Assembly (NCBI RefSeq): GCF_046600735.1
Contig: NZ_JBJMAW010000003.1
Span: 124,001 to 188,000, forward strand
Reading direction: 5' to 3'
Source: Novilysobacter_A longmucuonensis
GTDB lineage: Bacteria; Pseudomonadota; Gammaproteobacteria; Xanthomonadales; Xanthomonadaceae
Length of the DNA stretch: 64,000 bases
Below the pieces are notes generated by a model. The model worked only from the letters and a program-made list of their open reading frames with translations. It had not been told where the DNA came from and did not search any database. Shown here piece after piece: positions 1 through 11,335 of the stretch; positions within the stretch are counted from its first letter, which is position 1; each line of letters starts with the position of its first letter. Both the position numbers and the translations under genes were made by a program.

Positions 1-587
1 ATGACGGCCCGTCCGGCGACACCGGGGCGATGCTCGACCTGCTCGATGCGCACGGCGCCCGCGCGACGTTCTTCGTGGTCGGCGCGCGCGCCGCGGCGCG
101 GCCGGAACTGGTGCGGGCGATCCTCGCGCGTGGGCACGGCCTGGGCAATCACAGCGCGACCCACCCGCAGGCATGGTTCTGGGCGCTGCCGCCGGCGCGG
201 ATGCGGGCGGAGATCGCGCAGGCGCAGGCGGTGCTGAGCGAGATTGGCGGACAGGCGCCGCGCTGGTTCCGCGCGGTGGTCGGCATGGCCAATCCGTTCG
301 TGGCCCCGGCGCTCAAGCAGCATGGACTGGCGCGGGTGGCGTGGTCGGCACGCGGGTTCGATGCAGTGGCGGCCGATCCGGCGCAGGTGGTGGCGCGGCT
401 CGAGCGTGGGCTGCGGCCTGGTGCGATCGTGCTGCTGCACGAGGGCGCCGGGCACGGGCGCAACGTCGAGGTGCTTACGTTGCTGCTGCAGCGGCTGCGG
501 GTGCTGGGCTACCAGACCGTATTGCCCGAGGAACTGGAGCGGTGCGCCGCCGCCCCGGCCATGGCCGCGAACAACGCCCACCTGTAG
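1..587 (+). CDS. polysaccharide deacetylase family protein (5' end cut off by window)
   Basis: The reading frame is open from base 3 and is preceded by the last two bases of another codon. It opens with an Asp-Gly-Pro, the end of the usual TFDDGP metal-binding motif of NodB-type carbohydrate esterases. It continues with LLDAHGARATFFVVG and a GHGLGNHSATH segment, the family's H-x-x-x-H metal ligands, and a late LLHEG motif. Such enzymes remove N-acetyl groups from peptidoglycan, chitin oligomers or polysaccharides. The N-terminal part lies outside the window, so a signal peptide or extra domain cannot be judged. The TAG stop belongs to an interspersed TGTAGGAGCG palindrome. The gene converges on the methyltransferase gene at 707-1411. 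Confidence 0.85.
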   Translation, partial: DGPSGDTGAMLDLLDAHGARATFFVVGARAAARPELVRAILARGHGLGNHSATHPQAWFWALPPARMRAEIAQAQAVLSEIGGQAPRWFRAVVGMANPFVAPALKQHGLARVAWSARGFDAVAADPAQVVARLERGLRPGAIVLLHEGAGHGRNVEVLTLLLQRLRVLGYQTVLPEELERCAAAPAMAANNAHL

Positions 588-683
588 GAGCGCCCCATAC
601 CTGCAGGAGCATGGGCGCGATCGCCTTACTACGCGTCGCCGACCACACATGGGGCGCGGTCGCGGGCATGGCCCGCTCCTACA
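584..683. repeat. interspersed palindromic element, TGTAGGAGCG family
   Basis: Begins GTAGGAGCGCCCCAT and ends with the inverse ATGGCCCGCTCCTACA. The two arms face each other across about 60 bp. It lies between convergent genes and its first TAG is the stop codon of the deacetylase. Confidence 0.8.
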
Positions 684-706
684 GAGGCACCACGTGAGCG
701 AGCCGG

Positions 707-1411
707 TCAGCGCCGGCTCGCCACCACCCGCCAGTTGTTGAACGGCGTGTTGCCGTACAGCGCGGTCATCTCGACCTGGAGGCCGGCGCCGCGCAACCGC
801 GCCTGCAGGGCGTCGGCCTGCGGGTAGTGCCGCGGCGTGGCGTTCATCCAGCCGAGCACGCGCGAGAACATGTCCACCGCGCGGGTGATCCGGGCGCGGC
901 CGCTGCCGTCGTCCAGCCCGGTGCGGATCACCAGCCTGGCGCCCGGCATCAGCATCGCGATGGCCGCATCCAGCACGCGGGCCTGCGCGTCGGGCGGGAT
1001 GAACTGCAGCACGTCGAGAATGGCAACGCTGCCGCGGTGCGCCGGCAGCGCCTGCGCCAGATCGACGACATCGAACGACGCTTCGGTCAGCTCCCTGCGC
1101 GCCGCCGCGCACCGTGCACGGCGAATCTTGCTGGCGTCGCTGTCGACCCCGCGGTAGGGCAGCGTGATGCCGTCGGCATGCAAGGTGTGCGCAAGCAGGC
1201 CGAGCCCGCAGCCCATGTCGAGCAGCGGCGCGCTGGTGCCGCGCAGGGCCTCGGACACGCCCGGGTACAGCGGATCGCTGCCGAGCTTGCTGCGACTGTA
1301 GAAGTAGTCCCAGCGGTTGCCGAGCGGATGCGCCGGCAGGAACGCGGCGGCGATGCTCCTGGCGCGCTCGCCCGGCAGCGGCCGCATCGCGCTGCCGGCC
1401 AGGACGGTCAT
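707..1411 (-). CDS. class I SAM-dependent methyltransferase
   Basis: A 234-residue protein with the SAM-binding motif I LLDMGCGLGLLA around residues 63-74. A GVDSDASKI acidic loop follows, then a FDVVDLAQALP segment and a IAILDVLQF-like motif, as in methyltransferase family 11/25 folds. The substrate cannot be told. I chose the ATG at 1411 because it overlaps the stop of the upstream SGNH gene as ATGA, the usual sign of translational coupling; a longer frame to 1477 would overlap the neighbour by 70 bp. It is the last gene of a three-gene minus-strand operon with the aminotransferase and the SGNH lipoprotein. Confidence 0.8.
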   Translation of the reverse strand: MTVLAGSAMRPLPGERARSIAAAFLPAHPLGNRWDYFYSRSKLGSDPLYPGVSEALRGTSAPLLDMGCGLGLLAHTLHADGITLPYRGVDSDASKIRRARCAAARRELTEASFDVVDLAQALPAHRGSVAILDVLQFIPPDAQARVLDAAIAMLMPGARLVIRTGLDDGSGRARITRAVDMFSRVLGWMNATPRHYPQADALQARLRGAGLQVEMTALYGNTPFNNWRVVASRR

Positions 1412-2127
1412 TGCGGCGAGCGCGAGTTGGGTCCGGTCAGCAGGCCGCGCGCGACCGGCAGGGCCTGCCGCATCCATTCGCCATACATCATTGCCGACGG
1501 ATGCAGCCCGTCGCCGGCCAACATCGCGGTTTCCGCGCCACGGGCACGCGACACCGGGGTGATGTCGACGAACGCCACGCCGCGCGCCGCGCAGACCTCG
1601 CGCGCGGTGGCATTGAACGCATCGATCTCCCTGGAAATGGAATCGCGGTGCGGCGCCTCGGCGTGCGCGAACGGGGTCACGCCCCAGTCGGGGATCGACA
1701 GCACCAGCACGCGCCCGGGGCGGTCGCCGGCAAAGGCGATCGCGCGTTCGAGAAGCGCGGCGAACTGCTCGCGGTACTCCTCGACCTCGCGGCCGCGGTA
1801 CTGGTTGTTGACCCCGATCGCCAGGCTGACGAAGTCGAACTCCCCAAGCGGCTGCGCGGCATCGATCGCGTCCGACAGCTCGTCGGTGGTCCAGCCGGTG
1901 GTTGCGATGATGCGCGGATCCTGCAGCGCGATGCCCTCGGCCCGCAGTGCGCGCGCCAGTTGCACCGGCCAGCGGCCGGGCTCGGCGACGCCTTCGCCGA
2001 TGGTGTAGCTGTCGCCCAGGGCGAGATAGGTCATGGGGTGGTGGTCCTTGCGCGCGGGGCCGGTGCTGCAGGCGACGGTCGTCACCGCCAGTACGAGAAT
2101 CGCGAGTGCCTTACGCCAGTGCAGCAT
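1408..2127 (-). CDS. SGNH/GDSL hydrolase, predicted lipoprotein
   Basis: A 239-residue esterase-type protein. Starting at the ATG at 2127 gives a short basic N-terminus, a hydrophobic stretch and a lipobox-like TVAC ending at Cys20, which suggests membrane anchoring. Block I is GDSYTIGEG with the catalytic Ser at residue 40, block III is IGVNNQ, and block V is DGLHPS with the Asp and His of the triad. An ATG further out (2193) is possible, but it would place a hydrophilic tail before the signal. The gene overlaps the aminotransferase by 17 bp upstream and the methyltransferase by 4 bp downstream. The physiological substrate is unknown. Confidence 0.85.
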   Translation of the reverse strand: MLHWRKALAILVLAVTTVACSTGPARKDHHPMTYLALGDSYTIGEGVAEPGRWPVQLARALRAEGIALQDPRIIATTGWTTDELSDAIDAAQPLGEFDFVSLAIGVNNQYRGREVEEYREQFAALLERAIAFAGDRPGRVLVLSIPDWGVTPFAHAEAPHRDSISREIDAFNATAREVCAARGVAFVDITPVSRARGAETAMLAGDGLHPSAMMYGEWMRQALPVARGLLTGPNSRSPQ

Positions 2128-3412
2128 GGTCGGCCTTCCTGATCGGGGGGTGGTCGGGGGAGTCGGGACGGGACGCGGCGTGGCGCTCGACATGCCGTTC
2201 TAGCACGCGCTCGATGCGCCGGAACACCTCGCGCAGCGTGTCGGGCTGCGGCAGCAGCGTGACCCGGAAGTGGTTGCGATACGGCACGTTGAAGCTCGAC
2301 CCGGGGACCACCAGCACGTCCTCGGTTTCCAGCAGCTCCAGGGCGAAGCGATGGTCGTCGAAACCCTGCGCGGCCGCGCCGGTCACCGCCGGAAACGCGT
2401 ACAGCGCCCCGGCCGGCGCGACCAGTTGCAGGTGCGCGCTGGCCGCGACGCTCTCGCAGACCGCGCGGCGCGCCTCGAACAACCGCCCGCCCGGCGCGCA
2501 CAGCGGCGCGATGGTGTCCTCGCCCTGCAGCGCCGCCTCGATCGCGAACTGGCCGGGCACGTTGGCGCACAGCCGCAGCGCGCCGAGCAGGTCCAGCGCG
2601 TGGTGGAACTGCGCGCTGCGCCGGGGATCGCCCGACAACACCGCCCAGCCGACGCGCCAGCCGCAGGCGCGATGGACCTTGCTGAGCCCGCCGAACGACA
2701 GGCACGGCAGCTCGCCGGCCAAGGGCGCGAGTGGTTCGAACGCGCCGCTCGCATCCGGCGCGCCGTCGTACAGGATCGACTCGTAGATCTCGTCGCTCAT
2801 CAGCAGCAGGCCGTGCCGCGCGGCGATCGCGACGATGCGCTCCAGCAGCTCGCGCGGATAGGTCGCGCCGGTCGGGTTGTTCGGATTGATCAGGACGATG
2901 GCGCGGGTGCGGTCGGAGATGAGTTGCTCGATCTGCTCGGGATCGGGCAGGAACCCGTTCTCCGGCGCGCAGCGGTAGTACACCGGCCGGCCGTCGTTGA
3001 GGATGGTCGCGGCGCTCCACAGCGGGTAGTCCGGCGATGGCAGCAGGACCTCGTCGCCGGGGTTGAGCAGCGCACGCAGCGACAGGTCGATCAGCTCACT
3101 GACGCCGTTGCCGATGAACACCCGCTCGGCGGCGGCATCGGGGGTGCCGCGCTGCCGGTGGAAGGCGGCGACCGCCTCGCGCGCGGCCGGCAGGCCCTGC
3201 TGGTGCGTGTAGGGGTCGGTCTGGGCGATGTTCTCGGCGATGGCGCGCTGCAGGTGCTCGGGCGCGCGGAACCCGAACGCGCCGGGATTGCCGATGTTGA
3301 GCTTGATCAGCGTGCGGCCCTGGGCCTCGAGTTCGCGGGCGCGGCGGGCGAGTTCGCCGCGGATCTCGTAGCGGACTTCGGACAGGCGTTCGCGGGTCTT
3401 GAGGCTGGACAT
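2111..3412 (-). CDS. alaA: pyridoxal-phosphate aminotransferase, AlaA-like
   Basis: A 433-residue fold-type I class I/II aminotransferase. NPNNPTG (residues 176-182) binds the cofactor carboxylate side, SDEIY (206-210) carries the Asp that pairs with the pyridine nitrogen, and SFGGLSKVHRACGWRVGW (239-256) holds the Schiff-base Lys245. The N-terminal text, with KLNIGNPGAFGF and the YTHQQGLPAAREAVA region, matches the AlaA/AlaC alanine-pyruvate aminotransferase group of gammaproteobacteria. The likely reaction is alanine plus 2-oxoglutarate to pyruvate plus glutamate. It is the first gene of the operon with the SGNH lipoprotein and methyltransferase. Specificity within the family is inferred. 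Confidence 0.85.
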   Translation of the reverse strand: MSSLKTRERLSEVRYEIRGELARRARELEAQGRTLIKLNIGNPGAFGFRAPEHLQRAIAENIAQTDPYTHQQGLPAAREAVAAFHRQRGTPDAAAERVFIGNGVSELIDLSLRALLNPGDEVLLPSPDYPLWSAATILNDGRPVYYRCAPENGFLPDPEQIEQLISDRTRAIVLINPNNPTGATYPRELLERIVAIAARHGLLLMSDEIYESILYDGAPDASGAFEPLAPLAGELPCLSFGGLSKVHRACGWRVGWAVLSGDPRRSAQFHHALDLLGALRLCANVPGQFAIEAALQGEDTIAPLCAPGGRLFEARRAVCESVAASAHLQLVAPAGALYAFPAVTGAAAQGFDDHRFALELLETEDVLVVPGSSFNVPYRNHFRVTLLPQPDTLREVFRRIERVLERHVERHAASRPDSPDHPPIRKADHAALA

Positions 3413-3462
3413 CGGAGCAGGCGGCTTTGGTGGAGTCGCCAGCCTAGCCCAACTCGATACGA

Positions 3463-3541
3463 TGTAGGAGCGGCTTCAGCCGCGATCGGCTGCATGGCCG
3501 CGCCGCCGGTTTCACATCGCGGCTGAAGCCGCTCCTACAAA
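3463..3541. repeat. interspersed palindromic element, TGTAGGAGCG family (complete pair)
   Basis: TGTAGGAGCGGCTTCAGCCG at the left is repeated in inverted orientation at the right, GGCTGAAGCCGCTCCTACAA. Each arm also has an internal hairpin GGCTTCAGCC. It lies in the divergent spacer between the aminotransferase operon and rsgA. Confidence 0.85.
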
Positions 3542-3590
3542 AACGACTTCGGCTTAGAATCGACCGCATGGATTGCGCGCCGCACCCACG

Positions 3591-4727
3591 ATGACACCGG
3601 AACTCGCCGCATTGCAGGCGATCGGTTGGCCGCTCGATGCCGACGGGCTGCCCGCGGTCAGCGAGTGGCGCGAGCTGATGGCCGCCCACCCGCAGGCGCG
3701 GCCGGCACGGGTGGTCGAGCAGCACCGCAGCGGCTATGTGGTCGCGGTCGACACCCAGCACAGCGCCGCGGTCGAGTCCTTACCCGAATGGCAGCGCGCG
3801 CCGAGCTACAAACACGGCGCGACCACGCCCGAGTCGCGCCCCGGGGTCGGCGACTGGGTGTTGATCGAAGGCGAGCCGATCGAGAAGGCCCGGATCGTCG
3901 CGCTGCTGCCGCGGCGCAGTGCGATCAAGCGTGGCGCAGCCGGCGAGCACTACAAGCAGCAACTGATCGCGGCCAACATCGACACCGTGTTCGTGGTCTG
4001 CGGGCTGGATGCCGACTTCAACCCGCGCCGGATCGAGCGCTACCTGCTGCTCGTGCGCGGCGGTGCCGAACCCGTCGTGGTGCTGACCAAGAGCGACATC
4101 GCCACCGCCGCCGATGCCGAAGCGGTGCCCGGCGCGCTCGCCACGCTGGTCGAGCTGGCCGCGCAAGGCGTGGCCGTCCGCGCGGTCAACGCGCGCGAGC
4201 CCGACAGCGTCGCCGTGCTGAACCCGTGGCTGCAGCCGGGACGCACCGCGGTGCTGGTCGGCTCCTCGGGCGCGGGCAAATCGACCCTGACCAACAGCCT
4301 GCTCGGGATCGAGCGGATGAAGACCGGTGAGGTGCGCGAGAGCGATTCGCGCGGCCGCCATACCACCACCCACCGCGCGCTGATTCCGCTGCCGACCGGC
4401 GCCTGCCTGATCGACACACCGGGCATGCGCGAGCTCAAGCCGACCGGCGAGGAGGACCTCACCGAGAACTTCAGCGACATCGAAGCGCTTGCCGGACAAT
4501 GCCGCTTCCGCGACTGCGCCCACGCGCGCGAGCCCGGCTGCGCGGTGCGCACCGCGATCGAGGGCGGCAAGCTAGATCCGCAGCGGTTCGCCAACTACCT
4601 CAAGCTCGGCGGCGAGGTCGCCGGCGCGGCCAGCCAGCTGGCGAACCGGCAGGCGCAGCGCGCTGGCGAGAAAGTGTCGGGCAAACCAGCGATCAAGCGC
4701 CCGGATGACCGCAATGGAAGGCGCTAG
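3591..4727 (+). CDS. rsgA: ribosome small subunit-dependent GTPase A
   Basis: A 378-residue circularly permuted GTPase that checks 30S subunit maturation. The order of motifs shows the permutation: TKSD (G4, residues 166-169) precedes GSSGAGKST (G1, 224-232), which is followed by DSRGRHTTTHR (G2, about 252-262) and DTPGM (G3, 275-279). The C-terminal zinc finger has Cys304, Cys309, His311 and Cys317. The N-terminal 110 residues form the OB-fold. I use the ATG at 3591; a TTG at 3573 is in frame but has no advantage. A TAGAAT box at 3555-3560 lies close to the start and could be its -10. Confidence 0.95.
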   Translation: MTPELAALQAIGWPLDADGLPAVSEWRELMAAHPQARPARVVEQHRSGYVVAVDTQHSAAVESLPEWQRAPSYKHGATTPESRPGVGDWVLIEGEPIEKARIVALLPRRSAIKRGAAGEHYKQQLIAANIDTVFVVCGLDADFNPRRIERYLLLVRGGAEPVVVLTKSDIATAADAEAVPGALATLVELAAQGVAVRAVNAREPDSVAVLNPWLQPGRTAVLVGSSGAGKSTLTNSLLGIERMKTGEVRESDSRGRHTTTHRALIPLPTGACLIDTPGMRELKPTGEEDLTENFSDIEALAGQCRFRDCAHAREPGCAVRTAIEGGKLDPQRFANYLKLGGEVAGAASQLANRQAQRAGEKVSGKPAIKRPDDRNGRR

Positions 4728-4743
4728 GCCGCTGCCAGCGGTT

Positions 4744-4866
4744 CCCCCCTTTGCAAAAGAGGGGCAGCGGGGATTTGCTGTTGCCGTTGCTGTGGGTTCG
4801 CAAGCAGCTGCGCCCAGGGCTGGAGCAAATCCTCCCCAGCCCTCCTTTGCCAAAGGAGGGGGCCAA
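4744..4866. repeat. interspersed palindromic element, CCCCCTTTGCAAAAGAGGGG family
   Basis: CCCCCTTTGCAAAAGAGGGG at 4745-4764 is mirrored by CCTCCTTTGCCAAAGGAGGG at about 4841-4860. The arms are joined by a GC-rich spacer. It fills most of the 272-bp gap between rsgA and the next gene. No gene is seen in that gap. Confidence 0.7.
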
Positions 4867-4999
4867 AGCGGAAGCGAGTGCCCGTCGGCGGCTTCAGTTA
4901 CGGGCACCGTCGTCGATAAACCTATCGAAGACACACCGGGCCTCCGCGTTGCTCGCACGGCGTCGCCGCTACCGCATTTCGCCCGCACAGGTGGTCGGC

Positions 5000-6262
5000 A
5001 TGGCCGAGTTCGAGCCTGACATCGCCCATCACGCCGCGCTGGACGCGCGCATGGTCCACGCCGCGCGCGACATCAAGCTGCTGACCCTGACCAGCTGGCC
5101 GGCCGGACTGGAGACGCAGTTCCTGGCCGACTACGCGCGCGGCGTCGCCGAGCTGCCGCGCATCGTCTATCCGAAGTACGACTTTTCCGAGGTGCGTCGC
5201 GAGCTCGACGCCATCACCCGCGCCGCCGATCCCGACCACCCGCTCGGCCAGTACCTCGCCGAGTCGGCGCAGAGCTGGTCGGTCGCCGCCGAGCTGCTCG
5301 AATCGCTCGGCACCGCAGCGGTCACCGACTGCTCGATGCGGCTGTACGGCAAGCCCGACGAGGCCCTGCCCGGTCACGGCCCGAGCACCCGCGAGGCGGC
5401 GCGGCATTTCATCTCGATCGCCGACGAGCTCGACCACGAGCTGATGGCCCCGGCCGAACGCGTCACGATCTCCGCCACGGCCCTGCAGCTGCAACTGCAG
5501 CGCGACCTCGACAGCTACTTCGACGGCCGCGTGATCGAGGTGGTGATCGATCCGGACCTGATCGCCAAGGCCGCCGCCGGCGCCACCCGCATCCGGCTGC
5601 GCGGCAGCGCCGCGTTCGGCGATTACGACCGCGAGCAACTGCTGCAGCACGAGGCCTTCGTGCATTCGCTGACCGCGCTCAATGGCCGCGAGCAACCGGT
5701 GCTCGGCAGCCTGGCGCTGCCGTCGCCGCGCGTGACCGAGGCGCAGGAGGGCCTGGCGACGTTCGCCGAGCAGATCACCGGCAGCATCGACATCGGCCGC
5801 ATGAAGCGCATCAGCCTGCGCATCGAGGCGGTCGCGCTGGCGCTGGACGGCGCCGATTTCATCGAGGTGTTCCGCTACTTCCTGGATGCCGAGCAGACCC
5901 CCGAGGACAGCTTCGCCTCGGCGCAGCGCGTGTTCCGCGGCGTGCCCACCGGCGGCGGGGCCGCGTTCACCAAGGACACCGTCTACCTGCGTGGCTTGGT
6001 CGGGGTGCATACGTTCTTCCGCTGGGCACTGCGCGAGCAGAAGCTGCAGCTCGGCCGCTGGCTGTTCGCCGGCAAGATGACGGTGACCGACGTGCAGCGC
6101 TTCGCGCCCCTGTTCGAAAGCGGCGTGCTGCTGCCACCGCGCTGGATGCCGCCGTGGATCACCCGCGCCAACGGGCTGGCCGGCATGCTCGCGTTCTCGC
6201 TGTTCGCCAACCGCATCCGGCTGGACAAGATCGACGAGGATGACGGCCACCTGGCGATCTGA
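5000..6262 (+). CDS. DUF1704 protein, MATCAP-like zinc carboxypeptidase family
   Basis: A 420-residue protein of the family once called flavohaemoglobin-expression-modulating QEGLA protein. It has the signature HEAFVH (His217, Glu218, His222: an HExxxH zinc motif) and QEGLATFAEQ, with Glu250 as the expected third ligand. Eukaryotic members (MATCAP) are known metallocarboxypeptidases that remove the C-terminal tyrosine of tubulin; the bacterial substrate is unknown. There is no signal peptide, so it is probably cytoplasmic. The ATG at 5000 starts a protein of normal family length; the open frame further upstream runs through the repeat at 4744-4866 and is not credible. Confidence 0.8.
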   Translation: MAEFEPDIAHHAALDARMVHAARDIKLLTLTSWPAGLETQFLADYARGVAELPRIVYPKYDFSEVRRELDAITRAADPDHPLGQYLAESAQSWSVAAELLESLGTAAVTDCSMRLYGKPDEALPGHGPSTREAARHFISIADELDHELMAPAERVTISATALQLQLQRDLDSYFDGRVIEVVIDPDLIAKAAAGATRIRLRGSAAFGDYDREQLLQHEAFVHSLTALNGREQPVLGSLALPSPRVTEAQEGLATFAEQITGSIDIGRMKRISLRIEAVALALDGADFIEVFRYFLDAEQTPEDSFASAQRVFRGVPTGGGAAFTKDTVYLRGLVGVHTFFRWALREQKLQLGRWLFAGKMTVTDVQRFAPLFESGVLLPPRWMPPWITRANGLAGMLAFSLFANRIRLDKIDEDDGHLAI

Positions 6263-6280
6263 GCCCCGTAGCGTGCGTCT

Positions 6281-6411
6281 TGTAGGAGCGGCTTCAGCCG
6301 CGATGAGAGCCGTGCACCGATACCGCAGCCGCTCGCCGCGCACTCTGCATGCTCATCGGACTCGATCGGCAGGGGGTGAAGAAAAGCTCGCGGCTGAAGC
6401 CGCTCCTACAA
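6281..6411. repeat. interspersed palindromic element, TGTAGGAGCG family
   Basis: Left arm TGTAGGAGCGGCTTCAGCCG at 6281, right arm CGGCTGAAGCCGCTCCTACA ending at 6410. The right arm reads into the end of the neighbouring minus-strand gene and supplies its TAG stop. Confidence 0.85.
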
Positions 6412-7800
6412 AGGCGCGCATGTGGCGCGCCCTGGCGGTTCAACGTGATGGCACCGCACCAGGTTCCCATCGGCCTGGATCGTGAAGTCGGCTGCCTCGC
6501 CCGGCGCCACCAGCCGCACCCGCTCGCCGATGGCAATGCCGCGGTAGTGCGGAACCTCATGGGTCAGCCGCTGGAATATCCATGCGTCCGCGTCCGGCGA
6601 AGGCCGCAAGCGCAGCGCCGGGCCGGGCTCGTCGCGCAAGACCTCCGCCAGCGCCGGGGAGAACACCGCCTGGATCTCGCCGACCTCGCGCATCTGCCGC
6701 ATCACGTTGACCCCGTGCCACAGCGCCAGCACTGCCAGCAGCACCGCCACCGCGCGTGCCCAGCGGGCCAGCTGCGGCCAGGCGCAGGCCATCAGGCCCG
6801 CGGCGAAAGCGGCGAATCCGTACGCGTACTGGTTGTAGGCGGTGCCCAGCACCAGCACCGGCCCCAGCGCCGCCACGCTACCGGCCAGCCAGCCCAGGGC
6901 CCAGCGCCAGCCGGCACGCAGCAGGCCCGCCAACAGCGCGAGCCAGAGCAGCGCGGAGACGATGAAGCGGGTGTCACCGAAGCCGCGATTCAAGCTCGAG
7001 GACACCTCGAACATGCTGACCTGCGGCAGGTAGACCAGGTACTCGAGCCAGCGCAGCGGCAGGTGGCCCGGCGACCAGGCATAGGCCGCATCGCCACCGC
7101 CCGCCGCGCCGGCCAGCACGCCAAAGCGCAGCACCACATACGCCAGCGCCGGCAACGCCGCACCGATGAACGCCCAGCGCCACGCCGCGCGCGGCCGATC
7201 GAGCACGCATGCGACCGCCAGCAACGCCGGGATCGATAACGCCGACTCCTTGGCCAGCAGCGCCAGCAGCATCAGCAGCGCCGCGCCCAACGCCAGCGGC
7301 CAACGCCGCACGCGCGGCGCCGTCGCCAGCCAGCCGATCAGCAGCGCGCAGCCCAGCCAGATCACGTCGCCGATCGTGCCGACCCAGCCGTGCACGTACA
7401 TCGCATACGGCCCCAGCGCGAACGCCAGCGCCGCCAGCAACGCCGCCCGCGGGGTCGCGCCGAGGCGCCGCAGCAACCCCGCCAGCAGCGCGGCGTTGAC
7501 CGCGCCGGCGGCGACGAGCACCGCATGAAACAACGGCGGCCGCTCGAACAGATGCTGCGACAGCCACAGCCACAGATTGAACGTCAGCGGCCGGAACTGG
7601 AACACACCGGTCTCGAACCAGCCCACCCACTGCACCGGTCCGGTCAGCGGCGCCGCCGCGGCCGCCCACTGCAGCTCGTCGTGGCTGAAGTAGCCCGGAT
7701 TGGCGATCAGCGGCCATTGCGCCAGCAGTGTCAGCACCAACACCGCGGCCATCAGCGGCCAGGGGCGAGCGGATAGGTACGAAGCCGGATGGGATGACAT
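6406..7800 (-). CDS. polytopic membrane protein, probable GT-C glycosyltransferase
   Basis: A 464-residue protein with roughly ten hydrophobic segments spread from residue 15 to about 375, followed by a soluble C-terminal part. The first periplasmic loop carries SHDELQW, an acidic pair where GT-C (GT39/ArnT-like) enzymes have their catalytic Asp, and a later loop has LLAKESALS, also typical. Such enzymes move sugars from polyprenyl-phosphate donors to acceptors in the periplasm. Donor and acceptor are unknown. The start at 7800 opens with a short polar stretch before the first helix; a longer frame reaching 8073 would run across the palindrome at 7856-7941. The stop codon is provided by the repeat at 6281-6411. 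Confidence 0.65.
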   Translation of the reverse strand: MSSHPASYLSARPWPLMAAVLVLTLLAQWPLIANPGYFSHDELQWAAAAAPLTGPVQWVGWFETGVFQFRPLTFNLWLWLSQHLFERPPLFHAVLVAAGAVNAALLAGLLRRLGATPRAALLAALAFALGPYAMYVHGWVGTIGDVIWLGCALLIGWLATAPRVRRWPLALGAALLMLLALLAKESALSIPALLAVACVLDRPRAAWRWAFIGAALPALAYVVLRFGVLAGAAGGGDAAYAWSPGHLPLRWLEYLVYLPQVSMFEVSSSLNRGFGDTRFIVSALLWLALLAGLLRAGWRWALGWLAGSVAALGPVLVLGTAYNQYAYGFAAFAAGLMACAWPQLARWARAVAVLLAVLALWHGVNVMRQMREVGEIQAVFSPALAEVLRDEPGPALRLRPSPDADAWIFQRLTHEVPHYRGIAIGERVRLVAPGEAADFTIQADGNLVRCHHVEPPGRATCAPL

Positions 7801-7855
7801 GGGCGGGTCCGTTGGGGGTCGCGGCGATTTTAGGCACTCGGCCACCGCGCCACCC

Positions 7856-7941
7856 GTAGGCTGGGCTGCCAAGCCCAGCTCCCGCCATCGCGCGCGACAC
7901 GACCGGCGCGCAGAAACGCTGGGCTTGTCAGCCCAGCCTAC
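7856..7941. repeat. interspersed palindromic element, GTAGGCTGGGCT family
   Basis: GTAGGCTGGGCTGCCAAGCC at the left and GGGCTTGTCAGCCCAGCCTAC at the right form an inverted pair. Each arm is itself a hairpin. A second copy of this family lies at 58325-58430. Confidence 0.75.
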
Positions 7942-8050
7942 CGAACGCACAGCGTGCCGCGAATCCGTGCTTTTGCCGCACGCGGGAGCTGGCGCCACGC
8001 CCCTGCCTGCGATCGGTAGAATCGGTGGCCCGCCCGCCGTGCCCCTCCCG

Positions 8051-10333
<2,283 letters not shown>

Positions 10334-10342
10334 CCAGCCACC

Positions 10343-11320
10343 ATGGCCGCCGAGCCGCGCGCCAGCATCGTGCTGCTGTGCTACCGCGACGCGGCCTACA
10401 TCCGCGACGCGCTCAACGGTGCGCTGGCGCAGACGGTGCCCTGCGAGATCATCGTCTCCAACGATGCCTCCGATGACGGCACCTGCGAGATCGCGCTGGA
10501 GCTGATCGCCGGCTACGACGGCCCGCATCACGTCAGCCTGCGCCGCAACGCACGCAACCTCGGGGTCGCCGCCCACGTCAATGCCGTGGTGCCGCTGGCG
10601 CGCTGCGAGATCGTGGTGATGATGGCCGGCGACGACATCGCCCATCCCGAGCGCGTGGCGGCGCTGCTGCAGGCATTCGAGGCCTCGCCGCAGACCATGA
10701 TCGTCGGCAGCGATGTCGAGGGCATCGACCACGACGGCCGGCCTCGCGGCGGCGGCACCCGCTCGCACCCGTCGCGCTTCGGCCTGGACTATTACGTGCG
10801 CGCCGGCCGGCTGGTCAGCCTGCTCGGTGCCTCGCTGGCGTTCCGCCGCGTGGTGTTCGACCGCTTCGGCCCGCTGCGCGGCCCGATCGAGGACAACGCG
10901 TTGAGCCTGCGCGGGGCATTGCTGGGCGACTGCGTGTTCCTGCCACAACCCTTGCTGCGGTATCGGCGCCATGCCGGCAGCGTCAGCAGCGGCGTGTTCG
11001 CGCGCGACGAGCCGCCGGCCGTCGCGTTCCGCCGCCGCTACCAGCGCACCACCGCGTTCTACCGCGGCACCGCCGACGACCTCGCCCACTGCCTGTCGCA
11101 GCTGCCGGAGCTGGCGCAGCCCAAGCGCGTCGCCGCCGAGCACATCATCGCCATGTACCGCATCGAAGCCGACGCCCGCGAAGCGATCCTCGAACGCCCC
11201 CGCCGCGAATGGCTCGGCCCGATCCTGCGCGGCCTGCGCCAGCCCGGCCTGCGCCGCAAGAGCGCCGAACGCGCGCTGAAACTGCTGCTGCCAAGGCGCT
11301 GGTTCGGCCTGCGCAGCTGA
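10343..11320 (+). CDS. family 2 glycosyltransferase
   Basis: A 325-residue GT-A enzyme. It opens with SIVLLCYRDAAYIRDALNGALAQ, the usual start of the nucleotide-sugar-binding fold, followed by SNDASDDGT and the DxD-type motif MMAGDDIAHPERV near residue 93. It probably adds a sugar to a cell-surface glycan. There are no membrane helices. The close spacing to maeB suggests read-through, though the functions look unrelated. The last residues, PRRWFGLRS, and the DNA after them are echoed as a short fragment upstream of aceE (see findings). Confidence 0.8.
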   Translation: MAAEPRASIVLLCYRDAAYIRDALNGALAQTVPCEIIVSNDASDDGTCEIALELIAGYDGPHHVSLRRNARNLGVAAHVNAVVPLARCEIVVMMAGDDIAHPERVAALLQAFEASPQTMIVGSDVEGIDHDGRPRGGGTRSHPSRFGLDYYVRAGRLVSLLGASLAFRRVVFDRFGPLRGPIEDNALSLRGALLGDCVFLPQPLLRYRRHAGSVSSGVFARDEPPAVAFRRRYQRTTAFYRGTADDLAHCLSQLPELAQPKRVAAEHIIAMYRIEADAREAILERPRREWLGPILRGLRQPGLRRKSAERALKLLLPRRWFGLRS

Positions 11321-11335
11321 CCTTCACGAAACTTT

